DNA of 64,000 nt from Pegoplata infirma (lineage: Eukaryota; Arthropoda; Insecta; Diptera; Anthomyiidae), in the NCBI GenBank assembly GCA_963921195.1, contig OY992541.1:15868012-15932011 (forward strand), given 5' to 3'. The notes below the pieces were generated by a model, which saw nothing but the letters and a program-made list of their open reading frames with translations, had not been told where the DNA came from and did not search any database. Each line of letters starts with the position of its first letter. The first letter of the stretch is position 1. Below are positions 9,940 through 21,536 of this stretch, piece after piece. The translations under genes were made by a program, and so were the position numbers.

Positions 9940-10852
9940 CAGTGTTGCCATAACTATGAACTACAAATCTGCTAAAAGGCTGAAAAAAATCTGCTAAAAT
10001 GCACTACAGCTCAAAAAAAATCTGCTAGATTTTTTTGAGGTATTTTTTTAACTAAAAAAAAACTTTGTTGAAAAAATAAGAAAATTAATAATAAACTTCA
10101 TTTGTTAAAAAAAAAAAAATATAAAAACAAATAACAATATTTTTTAAAAAAATATTATATAAAATTATATATATAACCACAGTTTTGGAGGGTCCCGAGT
10201 AAAAAAGTTTTTATATAGTTGATGCAAAAAATGAGTCGATAAAATTTGATGCGAAAAATGAGTCGATAAAACTATATAAAATTTGATCAATGTTTCTTAT
10301 ATTTTGATAAATTTTTTATATAATTTTATGCGAAACTTGGACCCCTATTTTTATATAACAACAGCAAATTTATATAATCAGATATAATTATATACAACTA
10401 TATCAAATTATATAAAACAATATATAATTTTATGAAGTTATATAAAATTATATCAAGTTTTATATAAATCATAAAATTATATAAAATTATATGTAATTTT
10501 ATGTAACTTTATATAGTTTTATACAGTTTTATACAATTTTATATATATTTATATAATTACATCTGATTATATTGCTATATGTCGCAGCTTGGGCGATATG
10601 ACATTACCGGTTTTGGGCGATAAGACCTTGGGCGCTTTGTCCGTACGCCTAAAAAAACTATTATCTTAATTGTAAAAAAAAAAATCAGCTTTTTAAAAAA
10701 AATCAGCTTTTAAAAAAAAAAATATGCTAAAATCTGCTTTTTCAAAAAAAATATGCTAAAAAAGCAGTTAGCAGATTTTTTAAAACAAAATCTGCTTTTA
10801 CTAAACTTTATCTGCTAAATCTAGCAGAAAATATGCTAAAATGGCAACGCTG
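9940..10852. mobile_element. hAT MITE, CAGTGTTGCCAT ends, TSD AGCACAAA
   Basis: The left end CAGTGTTGCCAT and right end ATGGCAACGCTG form a 12-bp inverted repeat with one mismatch. The 8-bp duplication AGCACAAA (9932-9939 and 10853-10860) is exact. Subterminal regions repeat TCTGCTAAAA and TGCTAAAATG motifs. The interior is AT-rich with many ATATAAAATTATA runs and a GC-richer patch near 10570-10650. No transposase. Confidence 0.85.
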
Positions 10853-10980
10853 AGCACAAATAGTGTGAATTCTCTCGCCAAAAGGTTTTTTTTTTCTATT
10901 TTTGCTCTCACTTTTATTTTTAACTTGCACTTACTTGACTGTGTATGTTTGTGTGTATACTTTTTCCCTTTGCTTCTGTT

Positions 10981-13900
10981 CAGTGTTGCCATAAGAAAAT
11001 TTTGAAAAAATGCTAAATGGCAGAAAAAAAAGTGCTAAAATGCTCTACAGACCAAAAAAAAGTGCTAGATTTTTTTTCTTTTATTAAATTAACAAATAAT
11101 GATTTTTAACAAAAACTCTAGTTTACAACGAAAGTGCGCACTAACTGCGTCTACATATTTTGTTTTGACCGCTAAACTTAAAAATTTTATCGAAAAAAGT
11201 ATTTCTAATAAATTTTTTAGCGGTTTTTGGAGTTATTTCCCCTGTTTTCCCTATATCTTGAGTAATGTACCAACGATCTACTCGTGATAAAAACCAAATT
11301 AAAGTTTATCAATTTACACACGTTACTTTCCCATCAGTTCAATAGTTTACGCACGATTGACAAATATATTGTAAAAATTCATCGTTGCAAATTATCAAGT
11401 TTTTTTTTACCTTAACAAAATGGGTTTCATAAAAATCTATGGGCAATCACCAAAGTTATAATGAATTTTTTGAAACTACGCATAAAAATTTCCTTATTTT
11501 TTTGTATTTAAAATACAAGGAGTGATTATTTTGAGTGTAGACACACCACTTTATCACGCGTCCTTTAAAATTTATCAAATTTGGTACAAATATTCTCCAG
11601 ATGATTAAAGATTATTGGATTTTCTGAATTTCAAAAAGGTTTTCTGTTTTCAATTGGGTTTTATAAATTTAAATTGGTTTTTTTTGAATTTCATTTTTCA
11701 GAATTTCGACTAGGTTTTCTAAATTTCAATTGGGTTTTCTGAATTTCAATTGGTATTTTTGGATTTCTTTTTTGTTTTTTTAAGCTTTATTTTGTTTATT
11801 GGATCTTTTCTTTAAGAAAAATGACAATAAGTATTAATATCTTAAACTAAATATATATTGTGGCCCTGATGCCAGCGCATAAGTGACCAATGAGTGTTAA
11901 CAGGTTTTGCGTTTCTTTACTGGTGAGCTATAGCCAATGTATCTACCCTATTTAAACGACTATGTCCTCTAAATAGGAGTAGATTCTGAGCTAAGGGATT
12001 TGGGTGTGTTGACAATTTACGTACATATTTGGAACAATATTTCTGTATTTCTTCACGGATGTATGGGATGCTAAGATCTTTGTGTATGTTTTCGTTGCGG
12101 ATAAACCACGGGCTGCCAGTTATAAGGCGTAATATTTTGGATTGCCTTCTTTGAAGTTTTTCAACATTGGATACTGATGCAGTTCCCCATAGTTGTATTC
12201 CATAAGTCCAGATTGGCTTGAGGATGGCTTTGTATAATAGGACCTTAAATTCAAGATTGAGGGTGGAGTGAGAGTTTAGGAGCCAGAGCAACTGAGAAGT
12301 TTTAAGTTTTAGTTGTGTACATTTTGAGTCAATATGTTGAGACCAAGTGAGACGGCGGTCGAGGTGAATTCCCAGATATTTTATATGCGACTTCTCAGGG
12401 ACATTGACATTGTTTATTGTTATATTAGGGCAGTTTTCCCTTCTTAAGGTAAATGTAACCTGGGCACATTTCGAAGGATTTACCATTATTTTCCACTTAG
12501 TAAGCCATTTTTCAACTTCATAAATGTGAGTTTGCAAGTTGTAAGAAGCAATATTAGGATTTTTATCTATACAAAGAAATGCGGTGTCGTCTGCGAAGGT
12601 TGAAGTATGTGTAAGGGCACTTGTGGGCATATCTGCAGTGAATAGAATATACATAAGGGGACCAAGAATACTGCCTTGGGGAACACCAGCCAAAATTTGT
12701 CTGGGGCTTGAGATTATGTCTTTGACCTTGACCACGAATGTTCTGTCAGTTAAGTAACTTTTTAGAAGCTTGTGTGTATTTTGGGGTAACAGCGAAACTA
12801 TTTTATATATTAACCCTTTGTGCCAGACTTTGTCAAAGGCCTGAGAAATATCAATAAATAATGAAGTGCAATATAGTTTTTCCTCAAATGTTCTTCTGAT
12901 AAGAGTCACTATTCGATGAACTTGTTCTACCGTACTGTGGTCTTTTCGGAACCCAAATTGGTGAGCGGGGATGATTTGGTGATCGTTAAGGAATGGAGTT
13001 AGTGCATTTAGAAATAATTTTTCAAAAAGCTTTGATAAAATCGAGAGAAGACTTATTGGCCTGTATGAGCTTACTTGACTGGGATCTTTTCCTGGCTTTG
13101 GAATCATTATAATCTCGGAGATTTTCCAAGAGGAAGGGTAAAAGCCTATACGCAGGATTGCGTTAAATATATAAAGGATATGTCTTAGAGCATTGCTAGG
13201 TAGTTCACATAGCATTTTTGCTGTAATTTTGTCTTGACCAGGAGATTTCTTTGTGTTGAGATTTCGAACAGCTGTTATTATGTTAGGAAATCGAAGTTTC
13301 ATGGGGGAAACTACTTTCTCATTTATCTGTGGGATAATTATGTCGGAGTTGGTGTTATTGGGTGTGAACACTTGTTCTAAGTGGTCCGCAAAGGCTTTAG
13401 ATTTATCATCTGGACTTCTGGCCCAACTGCCGTCAATAAGGCGAACTGGAGACTCGTAACTAATAGGACAGTTTAGGTTTTTAGTGGCTTTCCATAGGCT
13501 GTAGTTAGTTCTTTCTGTTGGATCAAGACTTTGTAGATGTCTTTGGAGAGACGATACTTTGTTTTCCTGGAGAACTTTGCGAAGTGCTCTTTGACATTGG
13601 TTTAGTTGGAGTTTTAAAGCTGGAGATCTATGTTGCTGCCATAATCTTCTAAGGTTTCTTTTTTCACTGATCAGAGTTTCAACATTTTGTGGACATTGTG
13701 CTTTTTTTGTAGTCTGATTTATAGTCGGTGTAGACACTTTTGCTGCGTTATAAATTGTATCTGTAAACATGCTTATTGCTTCTTGCACTTCTTCTTCATT
13801 TTTAAATGAGATATTAGAGGGTAAGTGTGAACTTATATACTTTTTATATTTAAGCCAATTAGTCATCCTATTTGGGAAATACCGGTGCTTTGGGATCGGA

Positions 13901-14583
13901 TGTTCCTGAAAGACATTCAATATTGAAGGCGAATGGTCGGACGAGAGATCGAGAGATGTGACTATAGAAATGTGTTCACGTTTAATGTTCTTTAGTACCG
14001 CAAAGTCGAGAATATCTGGAATCTTGTTTGGGTCTGATGGCCAATGAGTTGGCTGACCCCCAGAGACAACATCTAGTTTGCATGAGACTAACGATTTTAA
14101 AAGCTGTCTCCCTTTAGTGTTATTGAGTCGAAAACCCCAGTGCGTGTGCTTTGCGATTTCTATTAATCTTTTCTTAATTTCTATCTGGATTTTTAAATTT
14201 AAATTGGGTTTTCTGATTTTTGACTGGGATTTCTAAATTTTAATTTATATTTTCGTAATTTTTGAATTTCAAATTATACTTTTTTAATTTCTTAAGATTC
14301 CTGATTTTCAATTGGGCACCATGAAATGAGTCCCAAGAAAAAACATTAAATAAATTCTATACGATTTGGGAGTTATTTCATTATATAGGTGCAAAGAAAG
14401 CGCCGCAGGCTAAAAATTTTTACAAGAGATTAAAAAAAAAACAAATTAAAATGTAAAAAAAAATGCTAAAAAAATTAAAAAAAGTGCTAACTTAGCACTT
14501 GGCACTTTTTTCCAAAACTTTAGTGCTAAGTCCAATAAAAAAGTTCTAGATTTAGCACTAAAAGTGCTAAAATGGCATCACTG
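10981..14583. mobile_element. hAT element, CAGTGTTGCCAT ends, TSD CTTCTGTT, with LINE inside
   Basis: The left end CAGTGTTGCCATAAG and right end ATGGCATCACTG are flanked by exact 8-bp duplications CTTCTGTT (10973-10980 and 14584-14591). Subterminal repeats of AAAGTGCTAAAATG type mark both ends. Repeated AATTGGGTTTTCTGAATTTC motifs (11610-11770 and 14190-14310) flank a Jockey-like LINE that accounts for two thirds of the length. It is related to, but distinct from, the neighbour at 9940. The left ~550 bp matches 41390-41993 in inverse orientation. Confidence 0.85.
11917..14183 (-). pseudogene. 5'-truncated Jockey-clade-like LINE ORF2
   Basis: The frame runs open from ~14183. It includes the end of an AP endonuclease (HWPSDPN...ILDFAV, LDLSSDHSP) ahead of the first Met at 13920, then 667 codons of reverse transcriptase. 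RT motifs are KKSPGQDKITAKML, PKPGKDPSQVSSYRPISLL, FGFRKDHSTVEQV, FIDISQAFDKVWHKGL, AGVPQGSILGP and FADDTAF (the YADD position), then KYLGIHLDRRLTW. There is no RNase H, and the C-terminus NVEKLQRRQSKILRLITG is Jockey-like. ORF1 and most of the endonuclease are lost, so it cannot be autonomous. The RT frame itself has no stop. The 3' UTR runs to ~11790. Confidence 0.8.
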
Positions 14584-14591
14584 CTTCTGTT

Positions 14592-16141
14592 GATGGTACG
14601 ATCGCTGCTGTACGTTGGTGATTTGTTGACTGCTGCTGCTACTGGATGACGTTGACTGCGTTTTTGGGTCTGGGTTTTGTTGTTGCTGCTTTCTGTTGTT
14701 GATGATGATGTTTTAAAATTTTGTTATTTTTTGCAGTTGAAACCGTTATTTTTTTTATAAAGTTTTCAAGGTTCTTTTCAATTTTAACTTTTGGTAATTT
14801 TTCTTTTTTACAAAATTCGGTACAGTTTCTTCAAAACGTTATTTTACAATTTTAGATTTTTGTTTTTTTTTTTGAAAAAAAAAAATTTTATCACCATGCG
14901 AGGTTTTTAGAAAATTTCAATTTTGAACCACTTGTTGTCTTTGTGTTTTAATAAAAATTTTAAAAATTTTAACCTCTTGTTGTCTTTTTGTTTTTAGAAA
15001 ATTTTAATGTTTTAGGAAAAAAAATTTTAATTTCTTTTAAAAAAATTTAATTTTAAACACCAATTTAGTTTTTAGAAAAAATTATTGTTAATATTTTTGA
15101 AAAAAAATTTTAAATCACCGATTTGATTGTTATTTTGTTGTAAGAAAAATTTTAACCACTGTTATTGTTGTATGTAGGAAAAAAAGTTTAAAATTTTAAC
15201 CACTTTTAATTTTTTTAACGCTCGTCTGTGGGAAATAACAAAGCAGATTTCAATTCAAAGCGAGATATGCATGCGTAAATGGAAGTGTATTGGGCATACT
15301 CTCCGTAAAAACGATAACGATGTTGCCAAGCAGGCACTTGAATGGAATCCGCAGGGAAGTAGGCGTAGAGGTCGTCCTACTCACACATGGAAACGCCAAA
15401 TCCAAGAAGAATTAAGAAAAGTCCGACTAAGCTGGAGAGAAGCAAAAGCTATAGCTCTTAATAGATCCGAATGGAAAAATCTTGTTACGGCCCTATGTTC
15501 CTCATAGGAACAACAGGAACTAATAATAATAAATAATAATTTTTTGTACGTAGGAACAATTTTTTAAATCACTGTTGTTGTTGTCCGTAGAAAAATTATT
15601 TTAATCACTGTTGTTTTTGTTGGATTTAGAAAATAATTTTAATTTTGTACACTGTTCTTTTTGTTGCTTTAGAAAAAGTTAATTTTAATACTGTTTTTGT
15701 TATTGTTGTTTATTTAAAAAAAATTTATCCGTTTTTGTTGTCGTTTTTTAATAAAAAGTTTTTAAATTGTTTTTGTTGGTAGAATGTTTGCCACAATTTT
15801 TTTGTCTTTTTTATTAAAATTTTAATTAAACACTTTTCACTTTTTTTTCACAATTTTTGATTTTTTAAAACACCAAAAAAATATCCGGTTCGTATAGGAC
15901 CAATGTTTATTTCCTTGCGAAATAATTTAACACGGTTTTTTTTTTGTTTTTTGGTTTTAATAAAATACTTCACTTTAAGTTTTGTTTTGATTTCTTTTTA
16001 CAATGTTTTTGTTTTATATGTTTTTTAAATATAAATTTGATTTTAATTTGTAATATTTCAATGTTTTTTAATTTTCAATAAATTTTAATTATCAGTTGTT
16101 TGTCTTCACTTTACTTGTTTACTTGTTGCTCACATCAAATG
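14592..16141. other. AT-rich flank, possibly BEL leader/LTR remainder; no gene except LINE fragment
   Basis: Mostly T-rich sequence with recurring TTGTTGTTG and AAAATTTTAA phrases, plus a GGGTCTGGGTT patch near 14665 like the BEL parts of the window. If the LTRs at 1 and 16989 belong to one element, this would be its LTR/leader. I see no coding region apart from 15218-15540. Confidence 0.3.
15218..15540 (+). pseudogene. C-terminal fragment of a non-LTR retrotransposon
   Basis: The 78-codon frame from 15271, extendable upstream through LWEITKQISIQSEIC, ends in a basic tail seen in many animal LINE polymerases (KWKCIGHTLRKND, NPQGSRRRGRP, W.NLVTALC). It stops at 15505. A short 3' UTR ACGGCCCTATGTTCC follows, with a (TAA)n tail. 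The same UTR forms the 60-bp insertion at 3817. RTE-like is my best guess for clade, not a firm one. It is heavily 5'-truncated. Confidence 0.6.
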
Positions 16142-16828
16142 TTTAACTACACAATTTACAGATGTAATTCGAAAAAGATCAATTGTAATTCGAAGATTCT
16201 ATTTGTAATTCGAAGATTCCATTTGTAATTCGAAGATTCCTTTTGTAATTCGAAGATTCCATTTGTAATTCGAATACTCCAATTGTAATTCGAAGATTCC
16301 ATTTGTAATTCGAAGATTCCAATTGTAATTCGAAAAAGATCAATTGTAATTCGAAAAAGATCAATTGTAATTCGAAAAAGATCAATTGTAATTCGAAAAA
16401 GATCAATTGTAATTCGTAAAAGATCAATTGTAATTCGAAGATTCCAATTGTAATTCGAAAAATATCAACTGTATTGATATTTTTCGAATTGATATTTTTC
16501 GAATTACAATTGGAATCTTCGAATTACAATTGATCTTTTACGAATTACAATTGATCTTTTACGAATTACAATTGATCTTTTTCGAATTACAATTGATCTT
16601 TTTCGAATTACAATTGATTTTTTTCGAATTACAATTGATCTTTTTCGAATTACAATTGGAATCTTCGAATTACAAATGGAATCTTCGAATTACAATTGGA
16701 GTATTCGAATTACAAATGGAATCTTCGAATTACAAATAGAATCTTCGAATTACAAATGGAATCTTCGAATTACAAATAGAATCTTCGAATTACAATTGAT
16801 CTTTTTCGAATTACATCTGTAAATGGTG
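16142..16828. mobile_element. Foldback element, copy 2, symmetric
   Basis: The left arm (16150-16455) and right arm (~16495-16827) are the same 20-21 bp units in opposite orientation. They meet at a short centre around TATTGATATTTTTCG. The ends are TACACAATTTACAGATG and CATCTGTAAATGGTGTAG. It directly abuts the LTR fragment at 16831. The flanks (GTTTAA against AGTAAT) show no convincing target duplication, so one side may have been rearranged. Confidence 0.75.
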
Positions 16829-16830
16829 TA

Positions 16831-16989
16831 GAGTAATTTGTGTTATAACAAAAGAATATGATGATAGGTAGAAGTTGTAAACTTAAAAATATTGGAAGTT
16901 TACAGTTATTTTAATGCATAGGATGCTCGGTGAGTCAGGGTCATATTAGTGCGTGGGTAGGTTCAGAAGTGTTGGGTCGTTTCTGAACA
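16831..16989 (-). repeat. Partial LTR (5' LTR start) of BEL/Pao-type element
   Basis: Nearly identical to 1-160 and ending at the same TTCTGAACA boundary, beyond which the sequence is unrelated to position 161 onward. On the minus strand this is the outer edge TGTTCAGAAACGACCC of a 5' LTR. The rest of the LTR is displaced by foldback copy 2. Confidence 0.65.
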
Positions 16990-17350
16990 AAACCTATCTA
17001 AAGATTAAAAACGAAAACAAAAACAGCAAAAAATTAATTTCGCGATTTCTCGCGAACTAAAGTAGATAGGATTTTGGTGTTTACTGTTCTGTGACCTCTA
17101 AGTAAATACAATTAAAACTGTATACTCAGTTTTTGAAAATATTTAAAAAACTTCAATGTCAAAATTTTAAAAATACAAAAACACTGTTTTCGCGTTATCT
17201 CTCGAATGCGAGCAGCTACGATTTCGCTGTTAATAGTTTTGTGACATTGAATCTTGTAGAAATCGAACTGCACTTACACTTTTCGTCGACACTAAAGTTC
17301 AACCAAAACATCACTGAAGCTCACCGTGTATACTTACGATTTAAAACATT
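16990..17350. other. No gene; weak two-fold repeat
   Basis: Two degenerate halves share TTTCGCG...TCTCGCGAA and TTCTGTGACCT / TTTTGTGACATT phrases ~170 bp apart. No coding sequence seen. Confidence 0.3.
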
Positions 17351-17960
17351 TTTCGCATAGGAAATTTTTAAATTTTGAGACATTTTTTTTACAGAAAAAT
17401 TCTATAACACTCAGAAATTTTTCGTGTAGAAAAATTCTCAGATTATAAAACATTTTTTGTATAGAAAAATTCTTAGATTCTGAGTTTTTTGATTTTGAAA
17501 CATTTTACTTATAGAAAAATTCTAAGTCTCTGAAACATTTTTCGTACAGAAAAAGTTTTAGATTCTGAGTAATTTTTCGTACACAAAAACTCTCAGATTC
17601 AAAGACATTTATCGAATAGAAAAAGTTCTCAGCTGAGACACTTTTCATTAAAAAAAATCAGACTCTGAGACATTTTTCGTATTAAAAAATTCTTAGATTG
17701 TGAAACATTTTTCGTATTGAAAGACTCTCCGATTCTGAGACATTTTTCGTAAAGTGAATTTTCTTTACGAACAATCTCAGATATGTATAGAAAAATTCTG
17801 AGATCCTGAGACATTTTCCGTATAGAATAATTCTTAGATTCTAACACATTTTTCGTACAGAAAAATTTCTTTTAAGAAAAATGTCTCAAATTTGAATAGA
17901 AAAAAAAATTATAAGATTTTGATACAATTTTCGTATAGATTTATCCTGTTCTGAGTAATC
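17350..17960. repeat. Degenerate minisatellite, ~38-45 bp units
   Basis: Around 14 diverged copies of a unit like ATTCTGAGACATTTTTCGTA followed by TAGAAAAATTCTCAG. The short reading frame on the minus strand is repeat-driven. From 17960 to 18492 there is AT-rich sequence with repeated AAGTA(A/C)TTATT phrases and no gene. Confidence 0.6.
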
Positions 17961-19459
17961 TCCCAGCAAAAACTAGGTAATGTGTTGTGAAAAGTAATGA
18001 CTGCCAATTACATTACTTATAAAAACTACTCATTACCCACTGCATTACTTTAATCCAAAAAGCAACTAGTGACTTATATTGTAATATGTAAGTACTTATT
18101 TGCAATAATATAAATAATAAGTTATTGAGAATGTTAAAAATAAATACTTGTTTGCAGGTTCACTTCGGAAATTAAGTCCAATCAGAAAAAAACAATATTT
18201 GTTTTACCTTTTTAGCTTAAAGTTTCGCGAAAACGAATAATCTATTGATAAATAGTTATTTCAAACTCTGTTTGCAACTATTTATTTTATTCTTTATAAG
18301 TAACTACTTATTTTACTCGTTATAGGCAAGTAGTTATTTGTCTCCCTACTCGTAAGCTTGTAGGCACTAATTATTTTTGTCTCACGGCCTTTATAGAATA
18401 AGTAGTGTTTCATGCAATGAATAAGTACATACCAATAATTATTACTAATTACTATACTCATTACTAGTAATGCAAAAATTTGCTGGGCTTCTATATATAT
18501 TAGGGTTGCCATTTGAATTTTGAGAAAAAGAGGACGTCAACCTCAAAAAAGGAGGACATTTGACCACAAAAAGAGGACATTTTTTTTAATAAATTAATTT
18601 AAGAAAAGTCAACAACGCAATACAATATAAAAAAAATCATTTTTATTAGAAAATCAATTTTGTTCCACTAAAAAAAATATATTTCCAATTATATTTCAAT
18701 ATTTTGGAAATATCCATTCAATTATATTTCGGAAATATTTAGTTATAATTAAAAAAATGTAAGTTATATTTAAAAAAAAATCTAAATATAAGTCAAAAAT
18801 TATCAATGTATGTACATTGTACATATATCAGAGTTTTGTATTTAAATTTTTTTTAAATGTTTGCAGAAAATTCCATTTGTTTTCAAAATTTTCCATTTGT
18901 TTTTTAAAAATTTCCTTTTTCATTTAAAAATGTTCTAAATAGTTCTAAGAAAATTACTTTTGAATTTTAATAAATTCAGATATTTTAGTTTTAATGCTTT
19001 TCAATAAATTTCATTTGTATATCAAAATTTTCTGAAAAGCATTTGAAATACAAATGGAAATTTTTGATGCACATATACTTAATTGGAATTTTCAGAAAAT
19101 CATTTAGAAAATTTTTAAATATATTTCCATTTATTTTTTAAGTACAATGGGAAATTTATGAAATGGAATTTTTTAAATGCATTTAGAAAGTTTTAAAATA
19201 CAAATGGAAACTTTTGAAATACAATTGGGAATTTCAGAAATACAATTTTTGGAAATTGAAAATTAAATTTACCCAATTTATAGTAGGAAACTGAAATCAG
19301 TGTACACAACAGCTGATAATAAGTAATGCCAACGTAGTTATTTTCGCACTACATAAATTGCACTGATACAAAAACGCTTCATATCGCTAATGAATGGAAT
19401 TCATTAACGTTGTTTCATTACAACAATTAAATATTTCATATGCTGAATGAAATTTCATA

Positions 19460-19855
19460 CACTCAAAAAATTATGTAGGTAAATTCCAGTGAATATTCAT
19501 TTAACACAAATGAAATGTAATTTAAAAACCATTCCACTGTTTTTTCATTTAAAATAAAAACACATTACAGTCAATTTTAAATGTTAATTTAATGACTAAC
19601 CAAAACATTAAAAAACTAACGAATATTCACTTATTTTGTATTGAAAAACAGTAAAACTATAGAAGAAATTTTTTACTGCCGAAAATGAATGTAACAGAAA
19701 ATTCGTTTGTAAGACAGTAAATTATATTTTTTAAACTACAGAAACAGTAAAAAAATTAAGTCCTTTATAAAATAAGTGATTTTTCTTTTAAAATAACTTT
19801 ACTGATTACTTTTTAAAATAACCTACAAACAGTTAATGACATAATTTTTTTAGTG
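19460..19855. mobile_element. TA-flanked MITE, CACTCAAAAAATTATG ends
   Basis: The left end CACTCAAAAAATTATGTAGG and right end GACATAATTTTTTTAGTG are inverted repeats directly flanked by TA. That fits a Tc1/mariner-type target. The last ~125 bp recurs as a fragment at 29390-29513. Related CACTCAAA termini occur on the elements at 31469 and 37231. Confidence 0.75.
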
Positions 19856-20310
19856 TACATATAACGCAAGATGTTCATTAATTTTGATTCATTAGATTTC
19901 GTAGATTCATTAAAAAATTTCATTAAGTTTTATTTACAAAATTTGCTGTTTTTTGACACCTGTCGTGTCGCGTCTGTTTAGTCTGTTAGTTTACGCGCGC
20001 AAAAAACAGCTGATCACAGCGTGATTTTTTTTTTGTTTTACTTCGTGGTTTTACTTATGTATTAAAAGTAAATGTTATAGTAAAATTTTGTGTGAGAAAA
20101 CTGAGTGAAATCTATAGATAAAATAAAAAATATGTGAAAGGGTTTTTTTACTTGGTGATTTTGTGATTTTTTCAGACTTTTTTTACGAAATTTGGGAAAA
20201 GTAAATTATTATTTTTATATTTTTTAAATTCGTGCTGTCTAATATATGGTTTTAATTACGTATTACAATTTAAGGTTGGAGTAAAATTTTGAGCGAGAAA
20301 TCTAACAAGG

Positions 20311-20880
20311 GAAGTATCTCAACCCTTATGAACCGATTTGCCTGAAAGTTAAAATATATATAAATGAGACGATTTTAAGGTTGGGGTGTCTCGGCTTTTC
20401 GGCCATATCAGTGTTTCAAAATTTCGTTGTCCCCTTATGAAAACATATGGACCTCCGGGAAAAATTTGATAACTCACGAACTAACAGGAATATCCTCTAG
20501 AGCAAAAATACGTGTCGGCTTAAATTTAATAAAGATTATTTCGTATTCATATGGACATCGTACCTCTATGTCTTCATATAAATACCCCCCAAAAATTTCA
20601 CATTTTCATGAAAAAAGTATTTAATGAAGCCAAACTTTTACAAGGCTATGACACCGTTGGATAGGCATTAAAAAAACCTTTCTTCTCATATATAAACATC
20701 ATATAGTTTCTTAGAAAGAAATGGCTGAAAAATCCAAAAAACGATTTTTTCGCCATTTTTTGACCCATGTTTTGAACCCTTAAATCCCCAATATGGCCGA
20801 TAAGCCGAGACACCCCAACCTTAGAATTGTCTCTTTTATATATATTTTACGTTTCATGCAAATCGGTTCATAAGGGTTAT
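20311..20880. mobile_element. Foldback MITE with ~105-bp inverted repeats
   Basis: The left arm AACCCTTATGAACCGATTTG ... GGTTGGGGTGTCTCGGCTTT is repeated in inverse at 20775-20880 (AAGCCGAGACACCCCAACC ... CGGTTCATAAGGGTT). The 350-bp interior has one short open frame without recognisable features. Confidence 0.75.
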
Positions 20881-21065
20881 TTTTATTATTTTTAATTTTA
20901 TAAAAAGATCTTTACAATTTCAAAATATATTTCACTTTAAAAATAAAAGTAGCATTTATTCAACCATTTTATTTTATTTTTATTATTTTTAATTTTATAA
21001 AAAGATCTTTACAATTTCATAAATATTTCATTTTAAAAATAAAAGTAGCATTTATTCAATGAAAG
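20880..21065. repeat. Direct tandem duplication, ~100-bp period, two copies
   Basis: The stretch TTATTTTTAATTTTATAAAA ... AAAGTAGCATTTATTCAA occurs twice back to back, with minor differences. Confidence 0.65.
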
Positions 21066-21536
21066 TATTTCATTTAAAAAAAAAAGTAGGATTTATTCAA
21101 TGAAAGTATTTCATTAGAATTAAATACTTTTTTCATTTAAATAATGAAAAATTTCATTAATTCAATGAAACCCTACATAGGATCCTTTTTAACGCCATTT
21201 TTCATAACGTTAATGTAGATTTTTGTTATTGTCATGTACAAATTTCTATCAGTGTGCTGTTTCCTTGAAATATACGAGTTTTTAAGTGTTTGCTTTTTAT
21301 CTTTGTGTGCGTTTTGCGCTCAAAATGTTGACATTACTGCTGGTGAGCGAAAATACAGCGATGCCAATAATTCAAACCTTAGGAAATTATAAAAAAAAAT
21401 TTATGGCGAAAAGTGCAAAAAGTAGGACAACCCCGGACACTTTCTAAAAAAGAAGTAGGACTGCCCCGGACGCCCTAAAAAAGAGGACGGTGTTCGGGGA
21501 AAAGAGGACGGATGGCAACCCTAATATATATAAAAG

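Larger units (their letters stand above)
18501..21523. mobile_element. hAT-like element with TAGGGTTGCCAT ends, TSD ATATATAT
   Basis: The left end TAGGGTTGCCAT and right end ATGGCAACCCTA are perfect inverted repeats. The flanks ATATATAT (18493-18500 and 21524-21531) fit an 8-bp duplication but are low-complexity. Subterminal repeats are AAAGAGGAC(A/G) in both arms. No transposase frame is present. A TA-flanked MITE (19460-19855), a foldback unit (20311-20880) and a direct duplication (20880-21065) sit inside. Confidence 0.75.

Noticed and set aside
10190..10260. Possible BEL remnant inside the hAT at 9940 (GGGTCCCGAGTAAAAAAG)
   Set aside because: Too short, and the similarity to BEL is only in the GGGTC bias.
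11099..11287. Short frame in the hAT element at 10981
   Set aside because: Corresponding sequence near 41700-41900 does not keep it open; no motif.
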